DNA of 64,000 bases from Hyphomicrobiales bacterium (GTDB lineage: Bacteria > Pseudomonadota > Alphaproteobacteria > Rhodospirillales > JACKKN01). The notes below the pieces were generated by a model. The model worked only from the letters and a program-made list of their open reading frames with translations, did no database searches and had not been told where the DNA came from. Positions within the stretch are counted from its first letter, which is position 1. The number at the start of each line of letters is the position of its first letter. Of this stretch, positions 10,330 through 19,600 are shown piece after piece. The position numbers and the translations under genes were made by a program. The DNA lies in assembly GCA_024236415.1 (NCBI GenBank), contig JACKKN010000009.1, positions 62,001 to 126,000 on the forward strand, read 5' to 3'.

Positions 10330-11187
10330 ATGACCTTTACACAGCGCGAATTCATGGGCCTGGGCCCGGCCGGCTTCCACCGCGTCGCCTATACCGAATG
10401 GGGCGGGGCGGCGGACAGCGCCGGCGACCTGATCTGCGTCCACGGCCTGGCCCGCAACGGGCGCGACTTCGACACCCTGGCCGCCGGCCTGGCCGACCGC
10501 TACCGGGTCGCCTGCCCCGACCTGCCCGGGCGCGGTGCCAGCGACTGGCTGCCGGTGCCCGAGCATTACGGCCTGCCGCTGTACATGGGCGACATGGCGG
10601 CCCTGATCGCCCGCCTGGGCGGCCGGCAGGTGGACTGGGTCGGCACCTCCCTGGGCGGGCTGATCGGCATGAGCCTGGCGGCCCAGCCGAATTCGCCGAT
10701 CCGCCGCCTGGTGATCAACGACATCGGCCCGTTCGTGCCCCAGGCGGGCCTGCAGCGCATCGGCGCCTACGTGGGCGCCGACCCCGTGTTCGCCGACATG
10801 GACGCCCTGGAGGCCCGCCTGCGCGATGTCTGCGCCCCGTTCGGTCCCCTGACCGACGCCCAGTGGCGGCACCTGGCCACCCATGGCGGCCGCCGCGACG
10901 GCGAGGGGCGCCTGCGCCTGCACTACGACCCGGCCATCGCCTGGCCCTACAAGAACGGCGCCGAGATCCAGGACATCTCCCTGTGGCCGGTGTGGGATGC
11001 CGTGCAGTGCCCGGTGCTGGTCCTGCACGGCCGCGAGTCCGACGTGCTGCTGGCCGAGACGGCCCAGGAGATGACCCGGCGCGGGCCCATGGCGGACCTG
11101 GTGGAGCTGGACGGCATCGGCCACGCCCCGGCGCTGATGGACCCGGACCAGGTGCGGGCGGTGCGCGACTGGCTGCTGGCGGCGTGA
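10330..11187 (+). CDS. Alpha/beta hydrolase
   Basis: 285 residues with an alpha/beta hydrolase fold: oxyanion region VHGLARNGRDF, nucleophile elbow GTSLGG, acid segment VLVLHGRESDVLL and catalytic histidine in GIGHAPAL. ATG 10330 follows AAGGGGAGGGG, a very strong ribosome site, and avoids the Arg/Gly-rich upstream extension. It is convergent with hemB, the two stop codons lying one base apart. The family includes esterases, lactonases and C-C bond hydrolases; nothing in the sequence fixes the substrate. Confidence 0.88.
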   Translation: MTFTQREFMGLGPAGFHRVAYTEWGGAADSAGDLICVHGLARNGRDFDTLAAGLADRYRVACPDLPGRGASDWLPVPEHYGLPLYMGDMAALIARLGGRQVDWVGTSLGGLIGMSLAAQPNSPIRRLVINDIGPFVPQAGLQRIGAYVGADPVFADMDALEARLRDVCAPFGPLTDAQWRHLATHGGRRDGEGRLRLHYDPAIAWPYKNGAEIQDISLWPVWDAVQCPVLVLHGRESDVLLAETAQEMTRRGPMADLVELDGIGHAPALMDPDQVRAVRDWLLAA

Positions 11188-11188
11188 G

Positions 11189-12190
11189 TTAGCCCCGGCG
11201 CAGGGCCCGGGCGGCATCCACCGCCGAGTAGGTGAGGATGCCGTCGGCGCCGGCGCGCTTGAAGGCCATCAGGGATTCCAGCACCACCCGCTCGTAGTCC
11301 AGCCAGCCGTTGTCGCCGGCGGCGCGCAGCATGGCGTACTCGCCGCTGACGTTGTAGACGAAGGTGGGCACGCCGAAGGCGTCCTTGACCCGGCGCAGCA
11401 CGTCCAAGTACGGCAGGCCCGGCTTGACCATGACCATGTCGGCGCCCTCGGCCAGGTCCAGCGCCACCTCGTGCAGGGCCTCGTCGGTGTTGGCGGGGTC
11501 AAGCTGGTAGGTCTTCTTGTCCCCCTTCAGCGCCCCGCCCGAGCCGACGGCGTCGCGGAACGGGCCGTAGAAGGCCGAGGCGTACTTGGCCGAGTAGGCC
11601 ATGATGCGCACGTTCTGGTGCCCGGCGGCGTCCAGCGCCCGGCGCATGGCGCCGACCCGGCCGTCCATCATGTCCGACGGCGCCGCCACCTGGCTGCCGG
11701 CGTCGGCCTGGGCCAGGGTCTGCTTGACCAGGGCCTCGATGGTCTCGTCGTTGACGATCTCGCCGTCGCGCACGATGCCGTCGTGGCCGTCGCTGTTGAA
11801 CGGGTCCAGCGCCACGTCGCACATGACGCCGATGTCCGGCACCGCCGCGCGCACGGCGCGCACGGCGCGGCAGACCAGGTTGTCGGGGTTCCACGCCTCG
11901 CGCGCGTCGGGGGTCTTCAGCGACGGGTCGACGTTGGGGAACAGGGCCACGGCCGGGATGCCCAGGTCGCGGGCCTCGGCCACCGCCGCGCACAGCAGGT
12001 CGATGCTCAGGCGCTCGACCCCCGGCATGGACGGCACCGGCTCGCGGGCGTTGTCGCCCTCGATCACGAACACCGGCCAGATGAAGTCGTCCGCCGACAG
12101 CCGGTTCTCGGACACCATCCGGCGGGACCAGTCGTCCCACCGGTTGCGCCGCATGCGCGTCTGCGGAAACTGTCCGCGCACGAAGTCCAT
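11189..12190 (-). CDS. hemB: Porphobilinogen synthase (delta-aminolevulinic acid dehydratase)
   Basis: 333 residues, normal length. The enzyme condenses two 5-aminolevulinate molecules to porphobilinogen in haem and corrin synthesis. The two Schiff-base lysines are visible as K202 in MAYSAKYASAFYGPFRDA and K256 in VMVKPGLPYLD. The metal segment reads DVALDPFNSDGHDG, with aspartates where zinc enzymes have cysteines, marking the magnesium-type branch. It follows metY on the same strand after 34 bp with AAGGGG as ribosome site, so it may be co-transcribed. The cobalamin-dependent IcmF nearby also draws on this pathway. Confidence 0.96.
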   Translation of the reverse strand: MDFVRGQFPQTRMRRNRWDDWSRRMVSENRLSADDFIWPVFVIEGDNAREPVPSMPGVERLSIDLLCAAVAEARDLGIPAVALFPNVDPSLKTPDAREAWNPDNLVCRAVRAVRAAVPDIGVMCDVALDPFNSDGHDGIVRDGEIVNDETIEALVKQTLAQADAGSQVAAPSDMMDGRVGAMRRALDAAGHQNVRIMAYSAKYASAFYGPFRDAVGSGGALKGDKKTYQLDPANTDEALHEVALDLAEGADMVMVKPGLPYLDVLRRVKDAFGVPTFVYNVSGEYAMLRAAGDNGWLDYERVVLESLMAFKRAGADGILTYSAVDAARALRRG

Positions 12191-12224
12191 GGCGTACCCC
12201 TTGTCCTGGATGCGGGCCCTTTTT

Positions 12225-13517
12225 TTACGCCTTCGCCAGGGCCTGGTCCAGGTCCGACAGGATATCGTCGATGTGCTCGATGCCGATCGACAGCCGCACG
12301 TAGCCGTCGGACACGCCGGTGGCCAGCTGGTCCTCGGCCGAGAGCTGCGAGTGGGTGGTGGTGGCCGGATGGATGGCCAGGGTCCGCGCGTCGCCGATGT
12401 TGGCCACGTGGTAGATCATCTGCAGGGCGTCGATGAAGGCGCGGCCCGCCTCCTTGCCGCCCTCGAGCTCGAAGCCCACCAGGGCGCCGTAGCCGCCCTT
12501 CAGGTAGGCGTCGGCGCGGCGCCGCGGCTCGCCGTCCTGGTGGCCGGGGAAGATCACCTTGGTCACCTTGGCGTGGCCTTTGAGGAAGTCGGCCACCATG
12601 ACCGCGTTCTCGTTGTGGGCGCGCATGCGCAGGGGCAGGGTCTCCAGCCCCTGGATGAACAGGAAGGCGTTCATGGGGCTCATGGCCGCGCCCACGTCGC
12701 GCAGCAGGATCACCCGCATGCGCAGGATGAAGGCGATGGGGCCCAGGGGCTTGACGGCCTGGGTCCACACGGCGCCGTGGTAGCTGGGGTCGGGGCCGTT
12801 CAGGGTCGGGAAGCGGTCGCCCTGGGCCTCCCAGTCGAAGTTGCCGCCGTCGATGACCAGGCCGCCGATGGAGGTGCCGTGGCCGCCGATGTACTTGGTG
12901 GTCGAATACATGACCACGGCGGCGCCGTGGTCCAGCGGCTTGCAGATGATGGGCGCCGCCGTGTTGTCCATGATCAGCGGCACCCCCAGCTCGCGGCCGA
13001 TGTCCGCCACCTCGCGGATGGGGAACACGTTCAGCTTGGGATTGGGCAGGGTCTCGGCGTAGTAGCAGCGGGTCCGCTCGTCGGTGGCGCGGCGGAAGTT
13101 CTCGGGGTCCGACGGATCGACGAAGCGGGCCTCGATGCCCATGTCCTTGAGCGTGTTGGCGAACAGGTTCCAGGTGCCGCCGTAGAGGTCGGTCGAGGTG
13201 ACGAAGTTGTCTCCGGCGCGGCACAGGTTGAGGATGCAGAAGGTGGTCGCCGCCTGGCCCGAGCCCACGGCCAGGGCCGCCACGCCGCCCTCGATGGCCG
13301 CCATGCGCTGCTCGAACACGTCGTTGGTGGGGTTCATGATGCGGGTGTAGATGTTGCCCAGCTCCTTGAGCCCGAACAGGTTGGCGGCGTGCTCGGTGGA
13401 CTGGAACTGGTAGGACGTGGTCTGGTAGATGGGCACGGCCACGGCGCCCGAGGCGGCGTCCATGCGGTGCCCCGCGTGCAGGGCCAGGGTCTCGGGGTTC
13501 TTGCTGTCCATGGTCAT
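12225..13517 (-). CDS. metY: O-acetylhomoserine (thiol)-lyase / homocysteine synthase
   Basis: 430 residues of the Cys/Met-metabolism PLP family, in the long O-acetylhomoserine sulfhydrylase form. The PLP lysine is K208 in YSTTKYIGGHGTSIGG; other hallmarks are TRIMNPTNDVFEQRMAAIEGG and the LAIHPATTTHSQL block. It makes homocysteine from O-acetylhomoserine and sulfide for methionine synthesis. The gene sits behind a SAM-II aptamer and a terminator hairpin, so it should be shut off when S-adenosylmethionine is plentiful. GGAGG lies upstream of the ATG. Confidence 0.94.
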   Translation of the reverse strand: MTMDSKNPETLALHAGHRMDAASGAVAVPIYQTTSYQFQSTEHAANLFGLKELGNIYTRIMNPTNDVFEQRMAAIEGGVAALAVGSGQAATTFCILNLCRAGDNFVTSTDLYGGTWNLFANTLKDMGIEARFVDPSDPENFRRATDERTRCYYAETLPNPKLNVFPIREVADIGRELGVPLIMDNTAAPIICKPLDHGAAVVMYSTTKYIGGHGTSIGGLVIDGGNFDWEAQGDRFPTLNGPDPSYHGAVWTQAVKPLGPIAFILRMRVILLRDVGAAMSPMNAFLFIQGLETLPLRMRAHNENAVMVADFLKGHAKVTKVIFPGHQDGEPRRRADAYLKGGYGALVGFELEGGKEAGRAFIDALQMIYHVANIGDARTLAIHPATTTHSQLSAEDQLATGVSDGYVRLSIGIEHIDDILSDLDQALAKA

Positions 13518-13546
13518 GACCGTCCTCCAGTATCCGTCCTGTCATC

Positions 13547-13577
13547 AAAAAACCGCCGCGGCGGACGCCGGGCGGTT
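13547..13577 (-). terminator. Terminator-like hairpin in the metY leader
   Basis: On the minus strand AACCGCC and GGCGGTT (plus 13571-13577 and 13551-13557) form a stem around a GC-rich loop and are followed by six T residues. It lies between the SAM-II aptamer and the metY start, so it would cut the transcript before the gene; the aptamer may decide whether it forms. Confidence 0.75.
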
Positions 13578-13594
13578 GCTTGTTTTCCCCCCGT

Positions 13595-13646
13595 CGCTTT
13601 AGCTGAACTTTTTACGCGCCCGCAAGCTGAGGCTCAAATCGGCGCA
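13595..13646 (-). promoter_or_regulatory. SAM-II riboswitch aptamer upstream of metY
   Basis: The minus strand carries the compact SAM-II pseudoknot pattern in order: stem half GCGCC, GATTTGA, a short loop, CTTGCGG, stem half GGCGC, an A-rich stretch (GTAAAAAG) and the closing GCTAAAG. These match the conserved elements of SAM-II (formerly metA) aptamers, which bind S-adenosylmethionine and repress methionine genes, mostly in alphaproteobacteria. The position, about 80 bases before metY, fits. Identification is by eye; a covariance-model search would settle it. Confidence 0.88.
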
Positions 13647-13653
13647 GGGCAGG

Positions 13654-13682
13654 TAAAAACATCAACGCGCTGTTGTTGTCAA
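13654..13682 (-). promoter_or_regulatory. Probable sigma-70 promoter of metY
   Basis: Minus strand: TTGACA (plus 13677-13682), a 17-base spacer, then TTTTTA as a weak -10 box. Transcription would start just upstream of the SAM-II aptamer, as required for a cis-acting riboswitch. Confidence 0.6.
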
Positions 13683-13716
13683 GGAAATGCGCAGCCCGTC
13701 ACGCCAAATTCACCGG

Positions 13717-14511
13717 TTATCCCAGCAGCAGCGAGTCGTCGGACAGCTCCTCGCCGCGCACCCGTTCGAACATGCGCAGCAGGTCCTCGACCCTCAGCCC
13801 GCGGCGCTGCTCGGCGTCCACGTCCAGCACCACCCGGCCCTCGTGCAGCATGACCGTGCGCGCGCCGTGGTCCAGGGCCTGGCGCATGGAGTGGGTGACC
13901 ATCAGGGTGGTCAGGCCGCCGTCGCGCACGAAGCGGTCGGTCAGTTCCATGACGAAGGCCGCGGTCTTGGGGTCCAGCGCCGCCGTGTGCTCGTCCAGCA
14001 GCAGGATGTCCAGCGGGTTCAGCGTCGCCATGACCAGGCTGACCGCCTGGCGCTGGCCGCCCGACAGCAGGCCCATGCGGTCCTCCAGGCGGTCCTCCAG
14101 GCCCAGGCCCAGGACCGCCAGGTGGTCGCGGAAGGCCCGCCGCTCGGCGCCGCCGACCGACGCGCGCAGGCCGCGCCGGCGGCCGCGGCTCTGGGCCAGG
14201 GCCAGGTTCTCCTCGATGCTGAGTGCCTCGCAGGTGCCGGCCATGGGGTCCTGGAACACCCGCGCCACGCGGCCGGCGCGGCGGTGGGTGGTCCAGGCGG
14301 TCACGTCGTCCTGGCCGATGGTGACGCGGCCGCGCTCGGGCGCCACCTCGCCGCACAGCACGTTCAGCAGGGTCGACTTGCCCGACCCGTTGCTGCCGAT
14401 GACGGTGACGAACTGACCGGCCGGGATGTCCAGGTCCAGGCCGCGCAGGGCGCGGGTCTCGATCGGCGTGCCCGGGTTGAAGGTGACGTGGACGTCCTCG
14501 ACCCGGATCAT
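13717..14511 (-). CDS. ABC transporter ATP-binding protein (orphan-type importer)
   Basis: 264 residues with a complete ABC ATPase: Walker A GSNGSGKST, Q-loop VFQDPMAG, signature LSGGQRQ, Walker B ILLLDEHTAAL and the H-loop histidine in MVTHSMRQ. It overlaps the permease gene by 4 bp and is the last gene of a three-gene operon (binding protein, permease, ATPase). This arrangement matches the uncharacterised COG2984/COG4120/COG1101 importers, some of which carry tryptophan or other amino acids. The substrate here is not known. Confidence 0.92.
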   Translation of the reverse strand: MIRVEDVHVTFNPGTPIETRALRGLDLDIPAGQFVTVIGSNGSGKSTLLNVLCGEVAPERGRVTIGQDDVTAWTTHRRAGRVARVFQDPMAGTCEALSIEENLALAQSRGRRRGLRASVGGAERRAFRDHLAVLGLGLEDRLEDRMGLLSGGQRQAVSLVMATLNPLDILLLDEHTAALDPKTAAFVMELTDRFVRDGGLTTLMVTHSMRQALDHGARTVMLHEGRVVLDVDAEQRRGLRVEDLLRMFERVRGEELSDDSLLLG

Positions 14512-15407
14512 GCCGCGCCCCCCTCGCGGCGCCGCCGCAGGCGCCGGCGCATGCCCGGCAGGGTCATGGCCACCACCACAAGCACGGCGGTGATCAGCTT
14601 CAGGTCCTGGGCCTGCAGGCCGATGAAGTCGGCGTTCAGGGCCAGGGCCACCACCAGCCGGTAGATGATCGAGCCCAGGAACACGGCCACCGTGGCGACC
14701 ACGATGCGCCGCGCCGGCAGCACCGCCTCGCCGACGATGACGGCGGCCAGGCCGACGACGATGACGCCGATGCCCATGGACACGTCGGCGCCGCCCTGGG
14801 ACTGGGCGAACAGGGCGCCGGCCAGGGCCACCAGGGAATTGCTGATGGCCATGCCCAGCAGGGTCATGGCGGCGGTGTTGATGCCCTGGGCCCGGGCCAT
14901 GCGCGGGTTGGCGCCGGTGGCGCGCATGGCCAGGCCCGTCTCGGTCCGCAGGAACCAGTCTAAAACCAGCTTGGCCGCCAGGCCCACGGCCAGGAACAGC
15001 AGCAGGCTGGCGACATAGTAGGGCAGGCCCAACTCCTCCAGCGGCGTGAACACCGTCTGCTCGCCCAGCAGGGGCTGATTGGGCTTGCCCATGACGCGCA
15101 GGTTGACGGTATAGAGCGCGATCATGGTCAGGATGCTGGCCAGCAGGTGCAGGATGCCCAGGCGCACGTTCAGCCAGGCCGTGACCAGCCCGGCCAGGGC
15201 GCCGGCGACCATGGCCGCGGCGGTGGCGGCGTAGGGGTCCCAGCCGCCGACGATCAGGGTCGCCGCCACGGCGGCGCCCAGGGGCAGGCTGCCGTCCACG
15301 GTCAGGTCCGGGAAGTTGAGGATGCGGAAGCTGAGGAAGACCCCGAGGGCGACCAGGCCGAACAGTAGTCCGGTCTCGATCGCCCCCAGGAACGCGATCA
15401 GGCTCAC
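14508..15407 (-). CDS. ABC transporter permease (COG4120-like)
   Basis: 299 residues with about eight membrane segments and the BPD-type inner-membrane pattern of the branched-chain amino acid/sugar permease group: FRILNFPDLTVDGSLPLGAA near the start and RATGANPRMARAQGIN before the last helices. A single permease gene suggests a homodimer in the importer. It begins 7 bp after the binding-protein gene and overlaps the ATPase gene. The last residues are very basic (RRRLRRRREGG). Confidence 0.9.
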   Translation of the reverse strand: MSLIAFLGAIETGLLFGLVALGVFLSFRILNFPDLTVDGSLPLGAAVAATLIVGGWDPYAATAAAMVAGALAGLVTAWLNVRLGILHLLASILTMIALYTVNLRVMGKPNQPLLGEQTVFTPLEELGLPYYVASLLLFLAVGLAAKLVLDWFLRTETGLAMRATGANPRMARAQGINTAAMTLLGMAISNSLVALAGALFAQSQGGADVSMGIGVIVVGLAAVIVGEAVLPARRIVVATVAVFLGSIIYRLVVALALNADFIGLQAQDLKLITAVLVVVAMTLPGMRRRLRRRREGGAA

Positions 15408-15414
15408 GCGAAGG

Positions 15415-16410
15415 CTACTCGACCACCTTCTTGGCGCGCTGGACGGTGGCCGCGGGGATGGTCACGCCCATCTTCCTGGCGGCGCCCGGGTTGACGAACA
15501 GCTCGCCCTTCTGCACCCCCTCGACGGCGATGTCGCCGGGCTTCTCGCCGCCCAGCACCCGGGCCACCATGGCCCCGGTCTGGCGGCCGATGTCGTAGTA
15601 GTTGAAGCCCAGGGCGGCGATGGCGCCGCGCGGCACCGAGTCCGTGTCGCCGGCGTAGACCGGGATCTGGGCGTCGATGCCGACCTTGATCACCGCCTCC
15701 AGGGCCGAGACGATGGTGTTGTCGGTGGGCACGTAGATGACGTCCACCTTGCCCACCAGGCTGCGCGCCGCCGGCAGCACGTCGTTGGTGCTGGGGGCCG
15801 AGGCGACCACCACCTCCATGCCCATTTTGGGCGCCATGTCGCGCAGCAGGTTCACCAGCACCACGGCGTTGGCCTCGCCGGGGTTGTGGGGCACGCCGAT
15901 CTTCTTGGCGTTCGGCGTGATCTCCTTGATCAGCTTCAGGTGCAGGTCGATGGGCGACAGGTCGGTGACGCCGGAAACGTTGCCGCCGGGGTGGGCGCGG
16001 TCCTTGATCAGCTTGGCGGCCACGGGGTCGGTGACGGCGGTGAAGATCACCGGCACGCCGCCCCGCGCCGCGGCCACGGCGGCCTGGGCCGACGGCGTGG
16101 CGATGGCCACGATCACGTCGGGCTTGTCGCCCACGAACTTGCGCGCGATCTGGCCGGCGGTGCCGACGTCGCCCTGGGCGCTCTGGAACTCCCAGTCCAG
16201 GTTCTTGCCGGCGGTGTAGCCGCGCGCCGCCAGCTCGTCCTTGACGCCGTTGCGGCAGGCGTCCAGCGCCGGATGCTCGACGATGGCGGTGACCTTGACG
16301 GACTTGTCGGCGGCGGTGGCCGCGCCGGGCGCCGACAGGGCGGCGGCGGCCAGGACGGTGGCGGCGGCAAGGGTTCGCCAAAGGGTCGGGCGTGTCTTCA
16401 GGATCAGCAT
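15415..16410 (-). CDS. ABC transporter substrate-binding protein (COG2984-like)
   Basis: 331 residues with a Sec signal peptide (TLAAATVLAAAALSAPGAATAA) followed by a two-lobe binding-protein fold: VTAIVEHPALDACRNGVKDEL, PSAQAAVAAARGGVPVIFTAVTDP and PVYAGDTDSVPRGAIAALGFNYYDIG. The family (COG2984) has members that bind tryptophan or other aromatic compounds. The start at 16410 follows a run of six G and gives a normal signal sequence; the much longer open frame upstream is antisense to icmF. First gene of the importer operon. Confidence 0.92.
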   Translation of the reverse strand: MLILKTRPTLWRTLAAATVLAAAALSAPGAATAADKSVKVTAIVEHPALDACRNGVKDELAARGYTAGKNLDWEFQSAQGDVGTAGQIARKFVGDKPDVIVAIATPSAQAAVAAARGGVPVIFTAVTDPVAAKLIKDRAHPGGNVSGVTDLSPIDLHLKLIKEITPNAKKIGVPHNPGEANAVVLVNLLRDMAPKMGMEVVVASAPSTNDVLPAARSLVGKVDVIYVPTDNTIVSALEAVIKVGIDAQIPVYAGDTDSVPRGAIAALGFNYYDIGRQTGAMVARVLGGEKPGDIAVEGVQKGELFVNPGAARKMGVTIPAATVQRAKKVVE

Positions 16411-16516
16411 GGTGCCCCCCGGATTTCCTGTTGTCGGTTGGATGAAAGCCTCGGCCGCACCATGCAACAGGGCGGTTTGCCCGTCAACCGACGCCCCTTT
16501 ACGAACGGCGCGCCTT

Positions 16517-16542
16517 AGTTTACGTTTACGTAAACGTAAACT
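16517..16542. promoter_or_regulatory. 26-bp perfect palindrome, candidate LiuR-type operator
   Basis: Half-site AGTTTACGTTTAC followed by its exact reverse complement, so TTTACGT repeats twice in each arm. It lies 106 bp before icmF and 107 bp before the divergent ABC-importer operon. Operators of the MerR-family regulator LiuR, which controls branched-chain amino acid breakdown in Proteobacteria, have a similar TTTACGT-based sequence; the match is from memory. No regulator gene is adjacent. Confidence 0.7.
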
Positions 16543-16647
16543 TGACGGCGGGATCAGCCGAGGCTTGCGCCGGCCCCGCCGCCTTGGAACAATGGCCGAC
16601 GGCCCCGCGGACCCACCGGTCCGCCGGCCCCAGCCCCGGAGGACGCC

Positions 16648-19600
16648 TTGCCCGACGACGCCGCCCCGCGGAAGCGCCCCGCGACCAAGACCTACCAGGC
16701 CCGCAATCCGGTCCGCTTCGTGACCGCGGCCAGCCTGTTCGACGGACACGACGCCTCCATCAACATCATGCGCCGCATCCTGCAGTCCCAGGGCGCCGAG
16801 GTGATCCACCTGGGCCACAACCGGTCGGTGGACGAGGTGGTAACGGCGGCGGTGCAGGAGGACGCCAGCGGCATCGCCGTCAGCTCGTACCAGGGCGGCC
16901 ACGTGGAATACTTCAAGTACATGATCGACCTGCTGCGCCAGGCCGGGCGCGAGGACATCCGCGTGTTCGGCGGCGGCGGCGGGGTGATCGTGCCCGACGA
17001 GGTGGCCGACCTGCACGCCTATGGCGTCACCCGGCTGTATTCGCCCGAGGACGGCCAGCGCATGGGCCTGGACGGCATGATCCGCGACATGATGGAGCAG
17101 GCGGACCGCGACCTGTGCGCCCAGGTGCCCGACTCGCCGGACGCCCTGCGCGACCCCGCCGGCCTGGCGCGGGTGCTGACGGCCATGGAGAACCGGCGCC
17201 TGGACGACAAGCTGGGCGCCGAGATCCGCAGCCGGGCCCTGGCCCACGAGGACGTGCCGGTGCTGGGCATCACCGGCACCGGCGGCGCCGGCAAGTCGTC
17301 CCTGACCGACGAGCTGATCCGCCGTTTCCGCCTGTATTCGAGTGAGCCCCGCATCGCCGTCATCGCCATCGACCCGTCGCGCCGGCGCAGCGGCGGCGCC
17401 CTGCTGGGCGACCGCATCCGCATGAACGCTATCGGCGGCGGCAACGTGTTCATGCGCTCGGTGGCGACGCGGGATTCCAAGGACGAGGTGCCGCCCGCCA
17501 TCCCCGACATGGTCGCCGCCTGCAAGGTGGCCGGCTACGACCTGGTGGTGCTGGAAACCCCGGGCATCGGCCAGGGCGACGCCGGCATCGTCGACCACGT
17601 TGACGTGTCGCTGTACGTCATGACCCCCGAGTTCGGCGCCGCCAGCCAGCTCGAGAAGATCGACATGCTGGACTTCGCCGACGCCGTGGCCATCAACAAG
17701 TTCGACCGCAAGGGGGCCATGGACGCCCTGCGCGACGTGTCGAAGCAGTTGCAGCGCAACCGCGAGGCCTTCACCACCCCGGCCGACGAGATGCCCGCGT
17801 TCGGCACCATCGCCGCGCGCTTCGCCGACCCCGGGGTCACGGCCCTGTACCGCAGCCTGACCGCCCAGTTCACCGAACGCGGCCTGGGCGCCTGGCCCAC
17901 CACGGCGCCGGAGGTCGATGGCCGACACTCGCTGCCGGGGGATGCCATCGTGCCGCCGGCGCGGACCCGCTACCTGGCCGAGATCGCCGAGACCGTGCGC
18001 GCCTACCACGCCGACATCGCCGAGCAGGCGCGCATCGCCCGCGAGCGCCAGCAGCTGCGCGCGGCGCGGCGCATGCTCGACGAGTCGGGCGGGGAGGGGG
18101 CGTCGCTGGACGCCCTGATCGCCGCCCGCGACGAGGCCCTGGACCCCCGCGCCCGCAAGCTGCTGGAGCTGTGGCCGCGCATGCGCGAGACCTATGCCGG
18201 CGAGGAATACGTGGTGCGCATCCGGGATCGGGAGATCCGCACCCGGCTGACCCACACCACGCTCTCAGGCACCCGCATCCCCAAGGTGGTGCTGCCCCGC
18301 TATGAGGACGAGGGCGAGATCCTGCGCTGGCTGCTGCGCGAGAACGTGCCGGGCAGCTTCCCCTACACAGCCGGGGTGTTCGCCTTCAAGCGCGAGAACG
18401 AGGACCCGACCCGCATGTTCGCCGGCGAAGGCGACCCCTTCCGCACCAACCGGCGCTTCCATCTGCTGTCCAAGGAATCCGAGGCCAAGCGCCTGTCGAC
18501 GGCCTTCGATTCCGTGACCCTGTACGGCTTCGACCCCGACGAACGGCCGGACATCTACGGCAAGGTGGGCAACTCGGGGGTGTCCATCGCCACGCTCGAC
18601 GACATGAAGGTGCTGTACGGCGGGTTCGACCTGTGCGCCCCCAACACGTCGGTGTCCATGACCATCAACGGCCCGGCGCCCATGGCCATGGCCATGTTCC
18701 TGAACACGGCCATCGACCAGCAGGTGGACCGCTTCGAGGCCGAGAACGGCCGCGTGCCCACGGACGAGGAGATCGAGAAGATCCGCGAATGGGTGCACGA
18801 GAACGTGCGCGGCACGGTGCAGGCCGACATCCTGAAGGAGGACCAGGGCCAGAACACCTGCATCTTCTCGACCGAGTTCGCGCTGAAGATGATGGCTGAC
18901 ATCCAGGAGTATTTCGTGCACCACCGGGTGCGCAATTTCTACTCGGTCTCCATCTCGGGCTACCACATCGCCGAGGCCGGCGCGAACCCCATCAGCCAGC
19001 TCGCCTTCACCCTGTCGAACGGCTTCACCTATGTCGAGGCCTACCTGGCGCGCGGCATGCACATCGACGACTTCGCGCCCAACCTCAGCTTCTTCTTCTC
19101 CAACGGCATGGACCCCGAGTATTCGGTCATGGGCCGGGTCGCCCGGCGCATCTGGGCCGCCGCCATCCGCTTCAAGTACGGTGGCAACGAACGCTCGCAG
19201 AAGCTTAAATACCATACGCAAACGTCGGGCCGGTCCCTGCACGCCCAGGAGATGGACTTCAACGACATCCGCACCACGCTGCAGGCCCTGATCGCCACCT
19301 ACGACAACACCAACAGCCTGCATACCAACGCCTTCGACGAGGCCATCACCACGCCGACCGAGAACTCGGTGCGCCGCGCCATGGCGATCCAGATGATCAT
19401 CAACCGCGAATGGGGCCTGGCCAAGAACGAGAACCCCAACCAGGGCGCCTTCATCATCGAGGAACTGACCGACCTGGTGGAGGAGGCGGTGCTGAAGGAG
19501 TTCGAGCGCATCTCCGAGCGCGGCGGCGTGCTGGGGGCCATGGAGACGGGCTACCAGCGCGGCAAGATCCAGGACGAGTCCCTGCACTACGAGACCCTGA

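Noticed and set aside
15415..18255. 946-codon frame that extends the ABC binding protein upstream
   Set aside because: The part above 16410 lies opposite icmF, which is clearly coding. A signal peptide and a G-rich ribosome site mark 16410 as the start.
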